Shown: positions 1 through 11,293 of the stretch, in pieces
Layout of the letters: every line of letters begins with the position of its first letter
Numbering within the stretch: the first letter of the stretch is position 1
Origin: Carboxylicivirga fragile
GTDB lineage: Bacteria; Bacteroidota; Bacteroidia; Bacteroidales; Marinilabiliaceae
DNA: 64,000 nucleotides
Assembly: GCA_025499625.1 (NCBI GenBank)
Contig: JAFMVD010000025.1
Coordinates: 16,567-80,566, forward strand
Reading direction: 5' to 3'
Program-made: the position numbers and the translations under genes
Notes under the pieces: model-generated
Told to the model about the DNA's origin: nothing
What the model saw: only the letters and a program-made list of their open reading frames with translations
The model's database searches: none

Positions 1-71
1 ATTTGAGCAGAGGACTTATGAACGGTTCCAAAAAGAAACAATAGTCCCAATAACAATAATTTTTGATACAT
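1..71 (-). CDS. N-terminus of a secreted protein (partial, runs off left edge)
   Basis: Only 23 codons lie in the window; the ATG is at 69-71 on the minus strand and the frame stays open to base 1. The translation begins MYQK, continues with a Leu/Phe-rich hydrophobic core of about 12 residues and reaches SAQ at residues 21-23, a typical Bacteroidota signal peptidase I site. It follows the glycosyltransferase gene on the same strand after 68 bases. The mature protein is outside the window, so no function can be given. Confidence 0.5.
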   Translation of the reverse strand, partial: MYQKLLLLGLLFLFGTVHKSSAQ

Positions 72-139
72 CAGGTTTGGGTTTTATAAAAATGTTACAC
101 GATTTCTACGCCCAAACTATGAAAAAGTTTTATAATATG

Positions 140-1159
140 TCAATTTATCTTAATATTTTTTGCCACTGTATCAGGAAAAATATCTAACATGCACTTTTTC
201 TTCTCCTTAAGCTTACATATTATATTACCATCTTTTGTACAGGGGCGGCATGGCAAATCAACTTCCATTACTTTCATTTTATCACCTGAAGGATAACCAA
301 AAGCAGTTGGCCCAATTAAGGCGAATCCAGGTTTCTGGAATAAATCAGCAGCATGTAAAAAGCCTGTGTCACCACTTATAACAAATGATGCACGCCAAAC
401 AGTGTAAAAACTTTCCATTAATGAAGTGTGGCCTGCCAGATTAATCACTCGGTCAGGAGCAACGGATCGAATTTCTTCACAAAAGTCATCATTTGGCCCG
501 CCAAGGACTACAAATCGCAAATCTTGCCTTAACTTAATTAGTTCTTGCCAATATTTTACCGGCCATCTTTTTAATTCCCACGCAGCCGATGGAACCAATG
601 CTACCCATGGTTGATCATCTGAAATCTTGGTCAAAACCAGATTTTCAATTTTTTTCTGAACAGAATCGGGAAACTGCCAGTTGTCAAATGGCGTATTAAA
701 CTCTGTTACATTCCACTTAAGCATTGGTTTTCGAAACGAATCCAGAGCCTTAAATGGCTTTGGCAACAAGTTTATTCCAAACTTAAATAACAAAAGTCGT
801 TTTAAGCGATCCTTATGTCTGGTTATCAATTTATTTTTTCGGAATACATTACAAATGCTCAACGGACATAAACATAACTTCAGAATATTGGAACGTATAT
901 TACTATGGGCATCGTAAACCAAATCAAATTTTTCTTGTTTAAGTTTTCCTCCGAGTTTAAATACACCCGAAAATCCTTCCTTACGATCAAATTCCCAGAT
1001 ATGATCAATGCGAGGATCAATTTTGAGTAACGAAGCCAAGTCGGCACGAACTACCCAATGTAACTCAGCTTCAGGAAATTTATTCTTAATGCCAGTTACA
1101 ACCGACATACATTGAATAATATCACCAATGGAACTTAATCGTATAATAAGAATCTTCAT
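140..1159 (-). CDS. Glycosyltransferase family 9 (heptosyltransferase-like)
   Basis: Likely transfers a sugar, heptose in the best-known members, onto lipopolysaccharide core or another surface glycan on the cytoplasmic face of the inner membrane. The 339-residue protein starts MKILIIRLSSIGD, the hallmark N-terminus of ADP-heptose:LPS heptosyltransferases. The C-terminal half shows the ISGDTGFLHAA nucleotide-sugar site and a Cys-rich tail (PCRPC, ICKLKEKKKC). I chose the ATG at 1159 because the 14 codons upstream are not family sequence and overlap the atpC terminator hairpin. Length is normal for the family. The sugar and acceptor cannot be deduced. Confidence 0.85.
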   Translation of the reverse strand: MKILIIRLSSIGDIIQCMSVVTGIKNKFPEAELHWVVRADLASLLKIDPRIDHIWEFDRKEGFSGVFKLGGKLKQEKFDLVYDAHSNIRSNILKLCLCPLSICNVFRKNKLITRHKDRLKRLLLFKFGINLLPKPFKALDSFRKPMLKWNVTEFNTPFDNWQFPDSVQKKIENLVLTKISDDQPWVALVPSAAWELKRWPVKYWQELIKLRQDLRFVVLGGPNDDFCEEIRSVAPDRVINLAGHTSLMESFYTVWRASFVISGDTGFLHAADLFQKPGFALIGPTAFGYPSGDKMKVMEVDLPCRPCTKDGNIICKLKEKKKCMLDIFPDTVAKNIKIN

Positions 1160-1183
1160 TTCTGTAAATTTGTTCAAAAATAG

Positions 1184-1212
1184 AAAAATCCCGGCGTACA
1201 ACCGGGATTTTT
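1184..1212 (-). terminator. Rho-independent terminator after atpDC
   Basis: A perfect 11-bp inverted repeat (AAAAATCCCGG / CCGGGATTTTT) with a 7-base loop is followed on the minus strand by a T-rich run. It sits 38 bases past the atpC stop and ends just before the glycosyltransferase start, so it should separate the two units. Confidence 0.75.
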
Positions 1213-1250
1213 TAAATATCTATCAATTCAAATGAATTTTGTTCGCTAAG

Positions 1251-1496
1251 CTATTCGTGAATTAGTATAACAATTTTATTGCTTTTACATTCAACAACTC
1301 CACTTTTACAATCAAAGAAGTTTTCCTGTCCATCCTTACCAATCACACGAATTTTTCCTTCTGATAACACCGAAATAATTGGAGCATGGTTTTTTAATAC
1401 CGTGAATTCTCCCTTTTCACCTGGAACAGTTACCAGACCAACAGGAGCGGTATAGATAATGTCCATTGGCGTTACTATTTCACATTGTAAATCCAT
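1251..1496 (-). CDS. atpC: F-type ATP synthase epsilon subunit, N-terminal domain only
   Basis: Central-stalk epsilon subunit of the F1 ATP synthase, which contacts gamma and the c ring. The 81 residues cover only the beta-sandwich domain: LQCEIVTPMDIIY near the start, then PGEKGEFTVLKNHAPIISVL around residues 25-44. The C-terminal two-helix domain of E. coli epsilon (about 139 residues), which can inhibit ATP hydrolysis, is absent; short epsilons are common in Bacteroidota. It lies 5 bases after atpD and is followed by a strong terminator. Confidence 0.93.
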   Translation of the reverse strand: MDLQCEIVTPMDIIYTAPVGLVTVPGEKGEFTVLKNHAPIISVLSEGKIRVIGKDGQENFFDCKSGVVECKSNKIVILIHE

Positions 1497-1501
1497 TTGC
1501 C

Positions 1502-3034
<1,533 letters not shown>

Positions 3035-3055
3035 TTAATACTTATTATATCTTAC

Positions 3056-4030
3056 CTATCGTGATCTTTCAATTAAATTCATGGCAAATTGGTTCAATTC
3101 AGCTTTCATGCTTTCTTTTCCTTTAACCTTATTCAAAGCAGCAATTGCCTTGTCAAAATACCAAGCCATTTTTTCTTTCGCTAAGTCATCCACTTTTAGC
3201 TCATTATAAATATTCCTAAGCGCTTCAACTTTCTCTTCGCGATTGAAGGTATCCAGACTTATCCAAGTCTGCAAATTTTCTTGCAAAGAACCCGACGCCA
3301 ATTGTAACGCATTAATAAGTAAAAATGTTTTCTTGTTGGCAACAATATCTCCACCTATGGCTTTACCGAATGTTTTTTCATCCCCATACACATCTAAAAA
3401 GTCATCTTGCAACTGAAAAGCCAATCCTATGTTTTCACCAAATTCATACAAATTATTAGCACATTCAGGGTCGGCTCCACCGATGATAGCTCCTGTTTTT
3501 AAACTGGCAGCTAATAATACAGCCGTTTTTAAACGAATCATATTTAAATACTCTTCGACCATTACATCGCTGCGGCTCTCAAACTCCATATCGTATTGCT
3601 GTCCTTCGCAAACTTCCATGGCGGTTTTGCTAAAGAGATCTAATACCTCTTTTAAAACCTTACCATCAACATTAGCTATGTATTGATAGGCTTTTATTAA
3701 CATGGCATCGCCTGAAAGAATAGCCGTATTCTCATCCCATTTTACATGAACTGTTTCGCGATTACGACGAACGTCGGCATTGTCCATTACATCGTCGTGT
3801 AATAATGTGAAATTATGGAATACCTCTAATCCCAAGCCCGCCTCAATAGCTTTATCAACATCATCACTAAATAGGTAGCATGCTGCCAAACACATGGTTG
3901 GGCGAATGCGTTTACCTCCAAGCTCCATCACATACTCGATTGGCTTGTACAAACCCTCTGGTTTGCTTACAAATTGTTGTGAGTTTATATTTTCTTCAAC
4001 TTTTTTTTGAAAGTCAGCTATTGTATACAT
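3056..4030 (-). CDS. Short/medium-chain polyprenyl diphosphate synthase (FPP/GGPP synthase-like)
   Basis: Condenses isopentenyl diphosphate with allylic diphosphates. The 324-residue protein has the first aspartate-rich motif DDVMD at residues 79-83, the second DDFLD at 209-213, the GGKRIRP substrate motif at 38-44 and GGDI near 227. DDxxD spacing without a two-residue insertion differs from the classical bacterial FPP synthase, so a GGPP or mixed FPP/GGPP product is plausible. That would supply CrtB encoded about 23 kb away; chain length is inference. The gene starts 8 bases after the MMPL exporter stop and ends 45 bases before atpD. Confidence 0.88.
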   Translation of the reverse strand: MYTIADFQKKVEENINSQQFVSKPEGLYKPIEYVMELGGKRIRPTMCLAACYLFSDDVDKAIEAGLGLEVFHNFTLLHDDVMDNADVRRNRETVHVKWDENTAILSGDAMLIKAYQYIANVDGKVLKEVLDLFSKTAMEVCEGQQYDMEFESRSDVMVEEYLNMIRLKTAVLLAASLKTGAIIGGADPECANNLYEFGENIGLAFQLQDDFLDVYGDEKTFGKAIGGDIVANKKTFLLINALQLASGSLQENLQTWISLDTFNREEKVEALRNIYNELKVDDLAKEKMAWYFDKAIAALNKVKGKESMKAELNQFAMNLIERSR

Positions 4031-4038
4031 TTTATCAA

Positions 4039-6441
4039 TTATTTGGGATCAAGCTCTTTTTTTACTTCTATGGTCAATTCATCCAATTCAATATCTTCAT
4101 CTTCATTATAAATTTGAAGCAAAGGTTCCTTAAATGATTGATTTGTTATTGATTTCTCAAGGGTCAACAATAAAGCCGGAAGCAATATTAAATTTGAAAA
4201 TAAGGCTATTAATAAGGTAACCGCAACCAATATTCCAAGTGCTACGGTGCCTCCAAATTGAGAAACACCAAAAATACCAAATCCAAAAAACAAGATGATG
4301 GAAGTATAAATCATACTAACTCCCGTTTCTTTTAGTGCCAGCACCACAGCGGCTCGAATGCTCCAATTGGTTTCGGACAATTCCTGCCGATATTTTGCCA
4401 GGTAATGTATTGTATCGTCAACAGAAATTCCAAAGGCAATACTAAACACGAGGATAGTTGATGGCTTAATAGGAATTCCGAAATAACCCATTAATGCCGC
4501 GGTCATGACCAAAGGAAACAGATTAGGAATTAATGAAACCAATACCATGCGCTTCGACGAGAACATCCATGCCATAAACGAAGCAATTAATATCACCGCT
4601 AAAAGTAAACTGGTAAAAAGGTTACGAATTAAGTAATCGGTGCCCTTAAAAAAAACGACGCTGGCTCCTGTTAAAGAAGTATTATATCGCTCAGGAGAAA
4701 ATATTTCATCAATGTGACTTCTTATTTGCTTATCGAGCTTAACCATTTCTGTGGTTCCAATATCTTTCATTCGGAAGCTAAGCCGAGCTTTTTGCTTTGT
4801 TGAATCGACAAAGTTTGTAATCAGTCCATTTTGTTCCGCATCGCTTTTAGCAACATAGGATAGAATAAAATTACGTTCCTGATTACTTGGAATCTTATAA
4901 TGTTTTTCCTTCCCATTATAAAAAGCTTGTCGCGAAAATTTAACCACTTCAACAAGCGATAATGGTTTTGATATCGCATCAAGTTCTTCTAACTCTTCCT
5001 GCAACTTATCCATGCGCTTTAAGTTGCTACCTTGAATGACACCGTTTGGTTTTTTTGTGTCGATCATTACTTCAAGGGGCATAAGGCCATTAAAGTTCTT
5101 TTCAAAAAACTTCAAATCCATGTAAAGCGGATCATCATGTGGAATATCATCCAACATGTATCCGGTTGTTTTTATTCGTGAAATGCCATAAGCACCAAGT
5201 ACTAACATTATTGCAAACACCCAATAAATAATGGTACGGTGATTCAATGATATTTTCACCAAATAATTAACCGCATTTGAAATAACTTGATTATCCAGAT
5301 GTTTAACATGGCGTTCCTTTGGTCCATCAAGGAAACTAAAAATAATTGGGATTAGAAGTATGGATAAGATAAATACAACAATGATGTTTATGGCCGCAAT
5401 AACCCCAAACTCGACTAATATGGCACTACTTGTAAAAACGAAGGTTGCAAATCCTGAAGCTGTGGTAAGGTTTGTTAAAAACGTAGCGTTACCAATTTTA
5501 CGAATTACACGCTGTAGTGCTTTTATTTTGTTTTGATGCTTGCGATACTCTTGGTGATATTTATTGAGCAGAAAAACCGAGTTTGGAATACCGATCACAA
5601 TAATGAGTGGCGGAATCATACCAGTGAGTATGGTAATTTTATAACCGAATAATGCTTGAATACCTAGAGCCCATATTACGGCTATTATTACAACAAGCAT
5701 TGAAAACATAACCACTTTAAACGAGCGAAAAAACAGAAAAATAATAATCGCTGTAATACCTAAAGCAAGGAATATAAACATGTTCAATTCCTTCTTAATC
5801 ATCTCGGCTGTTACAACACGTATGTATGGTAATCCTGAATAACGAATTTCACGTTTAACTTCACGCATGTAACTGTCTCCGGCATTCTGGATCTCGGTAA
5901 TCAAGCCAACTCGCTCTTTACTCAGAAAAATATCATCGTCGAGTGTAATGGCTAACAAATATGAATTGGAAGACTTGTTGTATAAGAGCTGCTCATAAAA
6001 AGGTAGACTATAAAACACTTCACGAAGCGAATCAAGCTCTACTTGATATTTCACTTGTTCAGGAAATATTGGTTCAACCTTAAAGTTTTTGGCAATACGA
6101 TTAGCTTTTAAATTATAGGCTTGTCCAATCGAAAACACCGAAGTAACACCTTCTATCTGTTCTAATTCTTTTGAAAAATCCTGCCACTTGTTAAATTCAT
6201 CTAACTCGAAAAAATCCTCGTTTTGAATCCCCACAATCACCAAGTTTCCTTCCTTGCCAAAGGTTTCTATAAATGTTTCGTTTGCCATATAAGTTGAATC
6301 ATCTTCTGGCAACAAGGGAGCATATTGGTACGACATCTCAATACGGCGAGATTGTATACCCATGAATACGGTAATGAGAAATAACGCTATTAATATGGCA
6401 ATTCGGTTACGTAATATATATCGTGCTATTCTAATCCACAT
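4039..6441 (-). CDS. RND superfamily exporter, MMPL type
   Basis: An 800-residue inner-membrane protein with one hydrophobic segment at the N-terminus (RIAILIALFLITVFMG), two large periplasmic loops and two clusters of five or six membrane segments starting near residues 220 and 620. This is the duplicated layout of MMPL/RND transporters such as HpnN-like and archaeal RND proteins. The second cluster keeps the FGISVDDTIHYLAKY signature with acidic residues expected in the proton path. No membrane-fusion or outer-membrane partner is adjacent. Substrates of this branch are often lipids or hopanoids; here the neighbouring prenyl synthase makes a lipid cargo possible, but this is only inference. 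Confidence 0.85.
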   Translation of the reverse strand: MWIRIARYILRNRIAILIALFLITVFMGIQSRRIEMSYQYAPLLPEDDSTYMANETFIETFGKEGNLVIVGIQNEDFFELDEFNKWQDFSKELEQIEGVTSVFSIGQAYNLKANRIAKNFKVEPIFPEQVKYQVELDSLREVFYSLPFYEQLLYNKSSNSYLLAITLDDDIFLSKERVGLITEIQNAGDSYMREVKREIRYSGLPYIRVVTAEMIKKELNMFIFLALGITAIIIFLFFRSFKVVMFSMLVVIIAVIWALGIQALFGYKITILTGMIPPLIIVIGIPNSVFLLNKYHQEYRKHQNKIKALQRVIRKIGNATFLTNLTTASGFATFVFTSSAILVEFGVIAAINIIVVFILSILLIPIIFSFLDGPKERHVKHLDNQVISNAVNYLVKISLNHRTIIYWVFAIMLVLGAYGISRIKTTGYMLDDIPHDDPLYMDLKFFEKNFNGLMPLEVMIDTKKPNGVIQGSNLKRMDKLQEELEELDAISKPLSLVEVVKFSRQAFYNGKEKHYKIPSNQERNFILSYVAKSDAEQNGLITNFVDSTKQKARLSFRMKDIGTTEMVKLDKQIRSHIDEIFSPERYNTSLTGASVVFFKGTDYLIRNLFTSLLLAVILIASFMAWMFSSKRMVLVSLIPNLFPLVMTAALMGYFGIPIKPSTILVFSIAFGISVDDTIHYLAKYRQELSETNWSIRAAVVLALKETGVSMIYTSIILFFGFGIFGVSQFGGTVALGILVAVTLLIALFSNLILLPALLLTLEKSITNQSFKEPLLQIYNEDEDIELDELTIEVKKELDPK

Positions 6442-6522
6442 CTTCTATAATCTATCTTTCATTCTTAATAAAACCTTACGAAAGTAGCTAAAACTGTTTT
6501 TTCAACAATGTAAATCTAATTA

Positions 6523-7608
6523 TTACTTTGCAGCGACTACTCCTTCTATCATCAACAAGTCATCTTTGTTTGGTAAGTCTGCTAATAAATATAAATAATT
6601 TGTTGCTTTTATTTGTTGCTCAAGCATTAGCTTAACATCTTCAAAATTAGAATTCTTACTTAAGTATACCTTTATTACATCAAATGTAGAATCAGCATCA
6701 TCAGCAAACCCACTACCTGCGATGCAATTTTTAATTTCATTTATGCAAGCTTCGGTTTGCTGAATAATATTTCCTTTTTTACCCTTAGAGAGCATGCTTG
6801 ATGAAATCCCAGATATGAATAAGGTATTCATTTCGTTGACATACGATAATTGAGACGCGGATACTTCCTCTATATTCGCTGATGAATCTACTTTTTGATT
6901 GATGGAGAAAGAATCCTTACTGCCTGCAATAAACTGAAGATTAACTCCGTTTAATGCATTTGACATCAGACTTGATGTTGGATAAGCTCCTTTAAATAAG
7001 GTAGGATCGAAATACAGTTGCGAAACTTGTTGTACCATTTCAGCATAAGTCCAGGTGTGACCTTCGAAATCCTTTTTGACACCTTTATCTTCGAGTAAAT
7101 AGTTAATATTTATTAAGTGTCCAAAGTGCATTTCCTCATGATCGAGCAACTGCTCAGTAAAATCAAAGGCCAATTGAATATTACCTAGGGTATCTCTTCC
7201 ATTAATTGAACTAATTCCTCCTGAAAACAAATACTTTTCGCTCTTATCAGATACCAAAGTATAAGGCTTTTTCTGAAAATCCTTATACTCAATCTTGTAA
7301 TACGCATCATTACAATAGGTAATGATAAGCTTTGCTTCTTTATCGTTGTCCAATGGTTTTAATGCACTAATGGCATAGCTGGGACAACCCTTCTTACTAA
7401 TATGAGCCAAAGTGATACCCAGATTCTCGTTCGCACTTACTAAATCATCATCAAGTTGAACATCAACAAAAACTTCAAACTTAAGGGCTCTGTCCATATC
7501 CAATCCCTTAGAAGTAAAAAAGGCGTTAAAGTTTTTACTTAATTCTTGGTGCTTACCTATGAGTAATAATTGGGAATCAAATTCGGTTGTATAATATTTT
7601 AAATCCAT
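6523..7608 (-). CDS. RidA/YjgF-fold protein, possibly chorismatase-like
   Basis: The C-terminal ~120 residues resemble the YjgF/RidA fold: a FISGISS strand, GNIIQQTEACINEI helix, FDVIKVYLSK strand and a final LLMIEGVVAA strand. At 361 residues it is three times longer than RidA, and the N-terminal half is unfamiliar. FkbO/Hyg5/XanB2 chorismate-cleaving enzymes have this size and a RidA-like fold, so an aromatic-acid lyase is one possibility; I cannot confirm active-site residues. I chose the ATG at 7608, since the 21 upstream codons look like promoter DNA. It is divergent from the YfiR gene. Confidence 0.45.
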   Translation of the reverse strand: MDLKYYTTEFDSQLLLIGKHQELSKNFNAFFTSKGLDMDRALKFEVFVDVQLDDDLVSANENLGITLAHISKKGCPSYAISALKPLDNDKEAKLIITYCNDAYYKIEYKDFQKKPYTLVSDKSEKYLFSGGISSINGRDTLGNIQLAFDFTEQLLDHEEMHFGHLININYLLEDKGVKKDFEGHTWTYAEMVQQVSQLYFDPTLFKGAYPTSSLMSNALNGVNLQFIAGSKDSFSINQKVDSSANIEEVSASQLSYVNEMNTLFISGISSSMLSKGKKGNIIQQTEACINEIKNCIAGSGFADDADSTFDVIKVYLSKNSNFEDVKLMLEQQIKATNYLYLLADLPNKDDLLMIEGVVAAK

Positions 7609-7806
7609 CGTAAAATCATCTAATATAAAGGATATGCAGTACCTAAATACCACACTTAGTAAATGGCACAAAGTTACATTAAATGCTATAAATACAGCTT
7701 TATATTTTATTTGCGAAAACTAAAAATCATTAAAAAAGGCAACTAAAGCTATTTAATTGCGTACCACAGCCAAATAAGACGTTGAATTTTGTTAGGAAAG
7801 ATTATT

Positions 7807-8319
7807 ATGAAAAAGGTTTTACTTTTTTTGGGAGTTTTATTAATCCCAATGATGGCAACCTCACAAATTGCCAAATTTAAATCGGTGTTCACCTTAAACT
7901 TCATTCGCCACATTGGGTGGCCTGAAGAAACTAAACAAGGTGATTTTGTGATTGGTGTTGTTAAAAATCGTGAATTAGCCGATTGGATGACTAAATTATC
8001 TGCAGGAAAGAAGTTTGGTTTTCAAAATGTGGTTATTAAAGAGTTTCGATCACCTGAGGAAGTTGTAGATTGTCAGGTAGTATACGTTTCTTCAAACGTC
8101 AACTTCGCAAAGCATGCCGCAACCATTGTAGATAAAGTTAATGGCAAAAATACTTTAATAATAGGTGAAACAGAAGGTGCTACAAAGAATGGTGCTATGT
8201 TTAACTTCGTTGTTAGAGATGAGAAGCTGAAATTTGAAATTCATAAGGCAAATGCTGCCAAATTTGGATTGCAAATAAGTTCCAAACTGGAAGGAATGGC
8301 GGCAGCAATTAATTTGTAA
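7807..8319 (+). CDS. YfiR/DUF4154 family periplasmic protein
   Basis: A 170-residue exported protein. MKKVLLFLGVLLIPMMATSQ is a signal peptide, followed by the YfiR core: FTLNFIRHIGWPEE near residue 30, GDFVIGVVKN, VVYVSSNVN near 95, NTLIIGETEGA and the closing FEIHKANAAKFGLQIS block. In Pseudomonas YfiR is a periplasmic repressor of the diguanylate cyclase YfiN. No cyclase of that type is nearby; instead the next gene is a chemoreceptor, so it may act as a periplasmic input for the MCP (inference). The ATG at 7807 was chosen because AGGAAAG lies 7 bases upstream and the signal peptide begins there. Confidence 0.82.
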   Translation: MKKVLLFLGVLLIPMMATSQIAKFKSVFTLNFIRHIGWPEETKQGDFVIGVVKNRELADWMTKLSAGKKFGFQNVVIKEFRSPEEVVDCQVVYVSSNVNFAKHAATIVDKVNGKNTLIIGETEGATKNGAMFNFVVRDEKLKFEIHKANAAKFGLQISSKLEGMAAAINL

Positions 8320-8471
8320 GTGCAATTGCCAATTATAGTTTACATATAAAAACAGGCTAAAACTCGCAAAAAATAGATTCTTTTTAACTGAAAAGAGCTA
8401 AATTGTGTTTTAGTTTGATTAGTTTCAGGCTGTAAAACTAAAGTTGGATTAAAGATTTTAATAGTTAAGCG

Positions 8472-10190
8472 ATGAATAATATTAAATTGAATATTGCACA
8501 GAAACTACTTTTAGGTTTTGGTGTCATATTATTGCTAATCGTAATAAATGGTGTTTGGACATTTTCTACACTAACATCAAGTAAAAATTTGAACACAAAG
8601 TTAACGGGCACCTATTCACCGTCGAGTGATAAGATGAGTGAGCTTTCAACTTTAGTTGTTAATTCGAAAATGCTCGTTCGTAGTTGGGTGTTTATTGATA
8701 CGCAGTCAGACACACCAGATAAGTTGAGACTTAAAGAATTACAAGACAAAGACTATCCGGCAATAAGAGAAGAATTAAGAGCTTTGTTCGAAGGCTGGGA
8801 AGAGGAAGATGTTACTGAGGCAGAAGCAGTTTTTCATTCGATTGACTCTTTGATCGGTATGCAACAATACATAATGAGTAGCTTGAATTCATTTGAAGCC
8901 TACGAAGATGTGATGGTGCTATTTGACGTAGAACCCCAAGTTCAAGACGGAGGCGAGGTAATTCTTCTTACCGACGAAATCACTCAGAAGTTATCTGACC
9001 TGGAAAATAAGTACACAACTGCTAGCGACGAGGCTTTAGTTAAAACCAATAGTAGCTTTACCATATTACAGTGGGTAATTATTATCATGAGCATTTTTGT
9101 ATTAGTAGCGGCTCTATTTACAGCATATCTGCTTTATAATTCTATTGTTAGTCCATTGGTGAAAGGGGTTAACTTTGCGCAGGCCATAGGTGATGGTGAT
9201 TTAACCGCTACAGTTGATGTCAACCAAAACGATGAGATCGGCGATTTAGCGAAAGCCTTAATAAACATGGCTGATAAATTGAAGTCAACTGTTTTATCTA
9301 TAAAAGAAAATGCAGATGACCTTGTTAGTTCAAGTGGCCAATTAAAAACCAGTTCGATGAACCTTTCAAAAGGTTCTGCTGATCAAGCAGCTTCAGCAGA
9401 AGAGGTATCTACTTCTATTGAAGAGATGGTTGCAAACATTGATCAGAATACGGACAACTCAATTCAAACTGAGAAAATAACGGTAGAAACGGCTAAAGAT
9501 GTAAGTGTTGCTGACGAATTATCTTCGCAAGCAGCTAAGGTAATGAAAGATGTATCTGAGAAAATCACAATCATTAGTGACATCGCTTTCCAAACAAACA
9601 TACTTGCACTTAATGCCGCAGTAGAAGCTGCCAGAGCAGGTGAGCACGGGCGCGGTTTCTCAGTTGTTGCAGCAGAGGTTCGTAAATTAGCAGAACGAAG
9701 TAAATCAGCAGCCGACGAAATTGTATCCTTGGTAAAGACAGGATTAAAGGTTTCTCAGGAAGCTGGCGAGAAATCAAAGGCACTGGTACCTGACATTGAA
9801 AAGACAACTCAGCTAATCAAAGAAATATCAGCGGCAAGTTTAGAACAGAAGACTGGTGCAGAGCAAATCAATTTGGCTATGCAACAATTAAATATGATTA
9901 CGCAGGAAAATGCTTCGTCTTCTGATGAATTGACGCAAAGCTCTGATTCATTATCAAACTTAGCCGATAACCTTAAAGATGCGGTTAGTTTCTTCAAGAT
10001 TGGCGACGGTGATGATGTTGAGGTAGCGCCAGCAAAGAAAACAAAAGTAGAGAAAGTGGATTCAGAGAAAGCTCCTGAAAAGAAGAAGGCTACACCAAAG
10101 CCAAGTACTTCAAAAAAGGATGCTAAAAATCCAAATCCGTTTTCAAACTTTGATAAAGATTTTGATTTAGATAATTACGAAAAATTCTAA
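8472..10190 (+). CDS. Methyl-accepting chemotaxis protein
   Basis: Transmembrane chemoreceptor of 572 residues. TM1 spans about 12-32, the periplasmic domain about 35-198 (mostly helical, 4HB-like), TM2 199-222, HAMP 222-275 and the cytoplasmic signalling coiled coil 290-510. The hairpin tip that binds CheA and CheW is at 370-410 ([20 protein letters not shown], then [13 protein letters not shown]). The C-terminus has a Lys/Pro/Ser-rich tail of about 60 residues and no NWETF-type pentapeptide for tethering CheR or CheB. It is the only receptor in the cluster and heads a tightly packed run of che genes. Confidence 0.95.
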   Translation: MNNIKLNIAQKLLLGFGVILLLIVINGVWTFSTLTSSKNLNTKLTGTYSPSSDKMSELSTLVVNSKMLVRSWVFIDTQSDTPDKLRLKELQDKDYPAIREELRALFEGWEEEDVTEAEAVFHSIDSLIGMQQYIMSSLNSFEAYEDVMVLFDVEPQVQDGGEVILLTDEITQKLSDLENKYTTASDEALVKTNSSFTILQWVIIIMSIFVLVAALFTAYLLYNSIVSPLVKGVNFAQAIGDGDLTATVDVNQNDEIGDLAKALINMADKLKSTVLSIKENADDLVSSSGQLKTSSMNLSKGSADQAASAEEVSTSIEEMVANIDQNTDNSIQTEKITVETAKDVSVADELSSQAAKVMKDVSEKITIISDIAFQTNILALNAAVEAARAGEHGRGFSVVAAEVRKLAERSKSAADEIVSLVKTGLKVSQEAGEKSKALVPDIEKTTQLIKEISAASLEQKTGAEQINLAMQQLNMITQENASSSDELTQSSDSLSNLADNLKDAVSFFKIGDGDDVEVAPAKKTKVEKVDSEKAPEKKKATPKPSTSKKDAKNPNPFSNFDKDFDLDNYEKF

Positions 10191-10199
10191 TTCAACCTT

Positions 10200-10511
10200 A
10201 TGGATAATCTACCATATTCAGTATCGTATGAAGAGTTGCCTGAGAAATATATTCTTAATTTCTCGGGGCAGCTTATTATTAATTATATAGAAAACATCAC
10301 TGAGCAAGTGAAAAAAAGTGTTAGCGCTAACAAGGATTTAGAGATAAATATCAAAAATCCCGATAGTGTAGATGTCACTTTTATTCAATTACTCTTGGCC
10401 ATTAAGGCCACTTTTAAAGCTTCAGAAAAAGAAGTTATTATCAAAACCGAACTTAAAGATGAACTGGTAACACTCATCGCTAATTCCGGTTTTAATTATG
10501 TGCTTAATTAA
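10200..10511 (+). CDS. STAS-domain protein (anti-sigma-antagonist-like)
   Basis: A lone 103-residue STAS domain: YILNFSGQL strand near 18, LEINIKNPDSVDVTFIQLLL around 47-66 and the final helix LVTLIANSGFNYVLN. In SpoIIAA-like proteins the segment after the third strand carries the phosphorylated Ser in D-S-S-G; here the aligned residues read D-V-T-F, so a Thr is available but the motif is atypical. STAS proteins of this size often sit in front of cheY-cheA. A SpoIIE-type phosphatase closes the same cluster and could act on it; no dedicated SpoIIAB-type kinase is adjacent. Confidence 0.75.
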   Translation: MDNLPYSVSYEELPEKYILNFSGQLIINYIENITEQVKKSVSANKDLEINIKNPDSVDVTFIQLLLAIKATFKASEKEVIIKTELKDELVTLIANSGFNYVLN

Positions 10512-10532
10512 TCAAAAATAGAACATTAGATT

Positions 10533-10898
10533 ATGGCTAAAACAGTTCTTATTGTTGATGATTCGGAAAGTATTCGCGAAGTTGTCAACTTTACTCTAGA
10601 AAACGAAGGTTACGATGTATTAGTAGGTGTAGACGGTGAGGATGCCTTAAAGTTCCTTGACGGTCGTACAATTGACATTGTAATAACCGACCTTCATATG
10701 CCGAATTTGGATGGCTTAGGTTTAATCAGAAAAGTAAGAGAAATGGAAGCTTACAAACATATTCCTATTCTTTTCTTAACAACCGAATCTCAAGCATCTA
10801 AAAAAATGGAAGCTAAACAAGCTGGTGCAACAGGATGGATTATTAAACCATTTGTTCCTGCAAAGCTGCTAAGTGCCATCACCCGAGTTTTACGATGA
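10533..10898 (+). CDS. cheY: CheY-like single-domain response regulator
   Basis: A 121-residue receiver domain with the acidic pair D9/D10, phospho-acceptor D53 (VITDLHMP), switch Thr at 83/84 (FLTTES) and K105 (IIKPF). It has no output domain, so it is expected to take phosphate from CheA and act by protein contact. No FliM or other flagellar target is in the window, so its partner is unknown. Its TGA overlaps the ATG of the next gene by 4 bases (ATGA), which suggests coupled translation. Confidence 0.93.
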   Translation: MAKTVLIVDDSESIREVVNFTLENEGYDVLVGVDGEDALKFLDGRTIDIVITDLHMPNLDGLGLIRKVREMEAYKHIPILFLTTESQASKKMEAKQAGATGWIIKPFVPAKLLSAITRVLR

Positions 10899-11293
10899 TT
10901 GAAAGGATTAGACATATCTTCATCAATGAAACGTCGAATGATTTATGCCTCCTGAAAAAAGAGCTTTACCAAACAAATCACTCAGAGCTTCCAAATGATA
11001 TTGCTGAAAAGGTTTTTAGAACCATGCATACCATCAAAGGTTCGAGTCCAATGTTTGGCTTCGACTCGCTTTCAGAAGTATCTCGATCTGTAGAACAAGC
11101 TTACCGTAGCTTAGACCATGGAAAGAGTAAAATAAATGAGATTATTATAAAAAAAACAAAAGATGTTGTTGCACTTATTGAAGAAGTGCTTAATTCTAAA
11201 GAGGATCACCTGCCGAATAGTGAAGACGAAAGGCAAGCTCTAATAGATTTTTTTAACAACATCAACCGTTTAAACGCACAAACCAATGATTGA
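10895..11293 (+). CDS. Stand-alone histidine phosphotransfer (HPt) protein, CheA P1-like
   Basis: A 132-residue protein that is only an HPt helical bundle. H45 lies in FRTMHTIKGSSPMFGFDSL, nearly identical in layout to H45 in the P1 domain of the adjacent CheA, which points to origin by duplication of that domain. It has no kinase or CheW-like domain. It may relay or drain phosphate between CheA and the receivers CheY and CheB, or compete with CheA P1. It overlaps cheY by 4 bases and cheA by 8. Confidence 0.85.
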   Translation: MIERIRHIFINETSNDLCLLKKELYQTNHSELPNDIAEKVFRTMHTIKGSSPMFGFDSLSEVSRSVEQAYRSLDHGKSKINEIIIKKTKDVVALIEEVLNSKEDHLPNSEDERQALIDFFNNINRLNAQTND

